Positions 6,324 through 6,790 of a stretch of 6,790 bases of DNA are shown piece by piece. Where the stretch lies: positions 1-6,790 of the forward strand of contig JAGWJK010000237.1 in assembly GCA_028865845.1 (NCBI GenBank), in the 5' to 3' direction. The notes beneath the pieces are model-generated. The model did no database searches. It worked only from the letters and a program-made list of their open reading frames with translations, and was not told where the DNA came from. Within the stretch, counting starts at the first letter, position 1. The number at the start of each line of letters is the position of its first letter. A program made the position numbers and the translations under genes. Source of the DNA: Rhizobiaceae bacterium (GTDB lineage: Bacteria; Pseudomonadota; Alphaproteobacteria; Rhizobiales; Rhizobiaceae).

Positions 6324-6336
6324 CGATATAATATCG
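6324..6336. repeat. 13-bp palindrome, possible operator
   Basis: CGATAT, one base, ATATCG: perfect 6+1+6 symmetry. The outer part recurs inverted near 6234-6241 (AGCGATAT against ATATCGCT at 6331-6338), about 90 bases away, so it may belong to a larger paired structure or protein-binding array in the AT-rich gap. Confidence 0.3.
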
Positions 6337-6348
6337 CTGACTCACGAT

Positions 6349-6364
6349 TTTCATTTGAATGAAA
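6349..6364. repeat. 16-bp inverted repeat, possible operator
   Basis: TTTCATT (6349-6355) and AATGAAA (6358-6364) are exact reverse complements separated by TG. Arm length and close spacing are those of a dimeric regulator's operator, and it lies 13 bases from the palindrome at 6324-6336. No gene start lies close enough to assign it. Confidence 0.3.
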
Positions 6365-6483
6365 TTTCGTTTGTATTTCAGAATTGAAAAATCGGCTCTG
6401 TTTCTTGCATGAAGCGCAATCGTCGTCTTCGCCGTGGCGGCCCTCGCCATCTGCTGCAAAAAGGTGACGGAGATTCTCGCGAA

Positions 6484-6790
6484 TTACTGCGGAATGGATT
6501 GCATCATAATTTCGCTGCGCAGGACGGGTGCCTCGTCACCGAAATAAGTCTGTAGCAATTTCGGAAAATCATCCGATTGATAGAAGTCGGTCAGCGCACG
6601 ATCCGCAAGAAGGCGGAAGGTGGAGTCATCTCGTCTGAGCGCGATCGCATAGGGCTCGTGCGTGAAGAGGCGATTGCCGAATTCGAGGCCGGAACGGTTG
6701 TGGGCGCGGCCTGCAATGCCGATCAGAAGCGCGCGATCGGCAAAATAGGCGTCGATCTTGTGATCTTCCAATGCCCTCAAGCCGTCCTCA
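6484..6790 (-). CDS. ABC transporter solute-binding protein, amino-acid (family 3) type, C-terminal fragment cut by the window edge
   Basis: Periplasmic binding protein that delivers a polar amino acid or similar solute to an ABC importer. Only the last 101 residues are in the window, and the frame is open through the right edge, so the start lies outside. Visible family marks are EDGLRALEDHKIDAYFADRA, the hinge-side segment that ends in the ligand-domain Asp-Arg pair, then the second-lobe signature FTHEPYAIALRRDD. A closing helix region follows (FRLLADRALTDFYQ, then LLQTYFG) with a tail ending SIPQ. This pattern is typical of the glutamate/aspartate-like SBP_bac_3 group, but the specificity pocket is mostly outside, so the ligand is not assigned. 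No permease or ATPase gene follows it downstream in the window, so it is either last in its operon or a stand-alone receptor. No clear terminator follows the TAA. Confidence 0.88.
   Translation of the reverse strand, partial: EDGLRALEDHKIDAYFADRALLIGIAGRAHNRSGLEFGNRLFTHEPYAIALRRDDSTFRLLADRALTDFYQSDDFPKLLQTYFGDEAPVLRSEIMMQSIPQ

Larger units (their letters stand above)
5925..6483. other. AT-rich intergenic region without a convincing gene
   Basis: GC is about 42 percent by hand count over 5941-6420, against roughly 60 percent in the flanking genes. Open frames here (plus 5999-6331, minus 6208-6459) have TTG or unsupported starts, no ribosome sites, mixed composition and no family resemblance. 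Contents worth noting are an A/T hairpin (6178-6195), a 13-bp palindrome (6324-6336), a 16-bp inverted repeat (6349-6364), and an 8-bp direct repeat GTGGCGCT near 6090 and 6114. No tRNA or known small RNA was recognised. It could hold regulatory sites, an unannotated small RNA, or decayed DNA. Confidence 0.6.

Noticed and set aside
5999..6331. Plus-strand open frame of 110 codons in the AT-rich gap
   Set aside because: TTG start with no ribosome site, mixed basic and hydrophobic composition, no motif; not distinguishable from chance.
6208..6459. Minus-strand open frame of 83 codons after the solute-binding gene
   Set aside because: No ribosome site, low-complexity basic product, crosses several palindromes; no sign of codon selection.

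Overview
The window reads as a chromosomal (or large replicon) segment of a GC-rich alphaproteobacterium, most likely of the Rhizobiales (Rhizobium / Sinorhizobium / Agrobacterium / Brucella type). This rests on coding GC of about 60 percent or more, the codon style, and the resemblance of the efflux pair to the Bep/Mex pumps of that group. The genus is inference. All convincing genes lie on the minus strand, so the biological reading order runs from high to low coordinates. The long plus-strand open frames are antisense shadows.

From right to left: (1) 6790-6484 is the C-terminal end of a periplasmic amino-acid-type (family 3) ABC solute-binding protein, cut by the window edge. (2) 6483-5916 is an AT-rich gap (about 42 percent GC by hand count over 5941-6420) with several short palindromes and no convincing gene. 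(3) 5915-5010 is a cytoplasmic protein of about 301 residues that appears to carry two winged-helix DNA-binding modules. Its stop codon lies in the loop of a perfect 11-bp stem-loop. (4) 5009-4630 is a 380-base intergenic stretch. (5) 4629-3493 is a ChaA-type Ca2+(Na+/K+)/H+ antiporter, followed after 34 bases by (6) 3458-2901, a short DedA/VTT membrane protein, probably in the same operon. (7) 2900-2732 is an upstream region with a plausible sigma-70 promoter. (8) 2731-1481 is a lipoprotein periplasmic adaptor (membrane fusion protein), followed after 40 bases by (9) 1440-1, the N-terminal 480 residues of an AcrB/MexB-type RND drug efflux permease that runs off the left edge.

The two efflux genes should form a tripartite pump with an outer-membrane channel encoded elsewhere. 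The antiporter and the DedA protein are both inner-membrane proteins tied to ion gradients and could act together in pH, calcium or envelope homeostasis. The winged-helix protein is the likeliest regulator in the window, but nothing in the sequence fixes its target. No mobile element, CRISPR array, tRNA or rRNA was seen. The most unusual items are the tandem winged-helix protein, the stem-loops centred on two stop codons, and the AT-rich palindrome-bearing gap. None amounts to a demonstrated new system.
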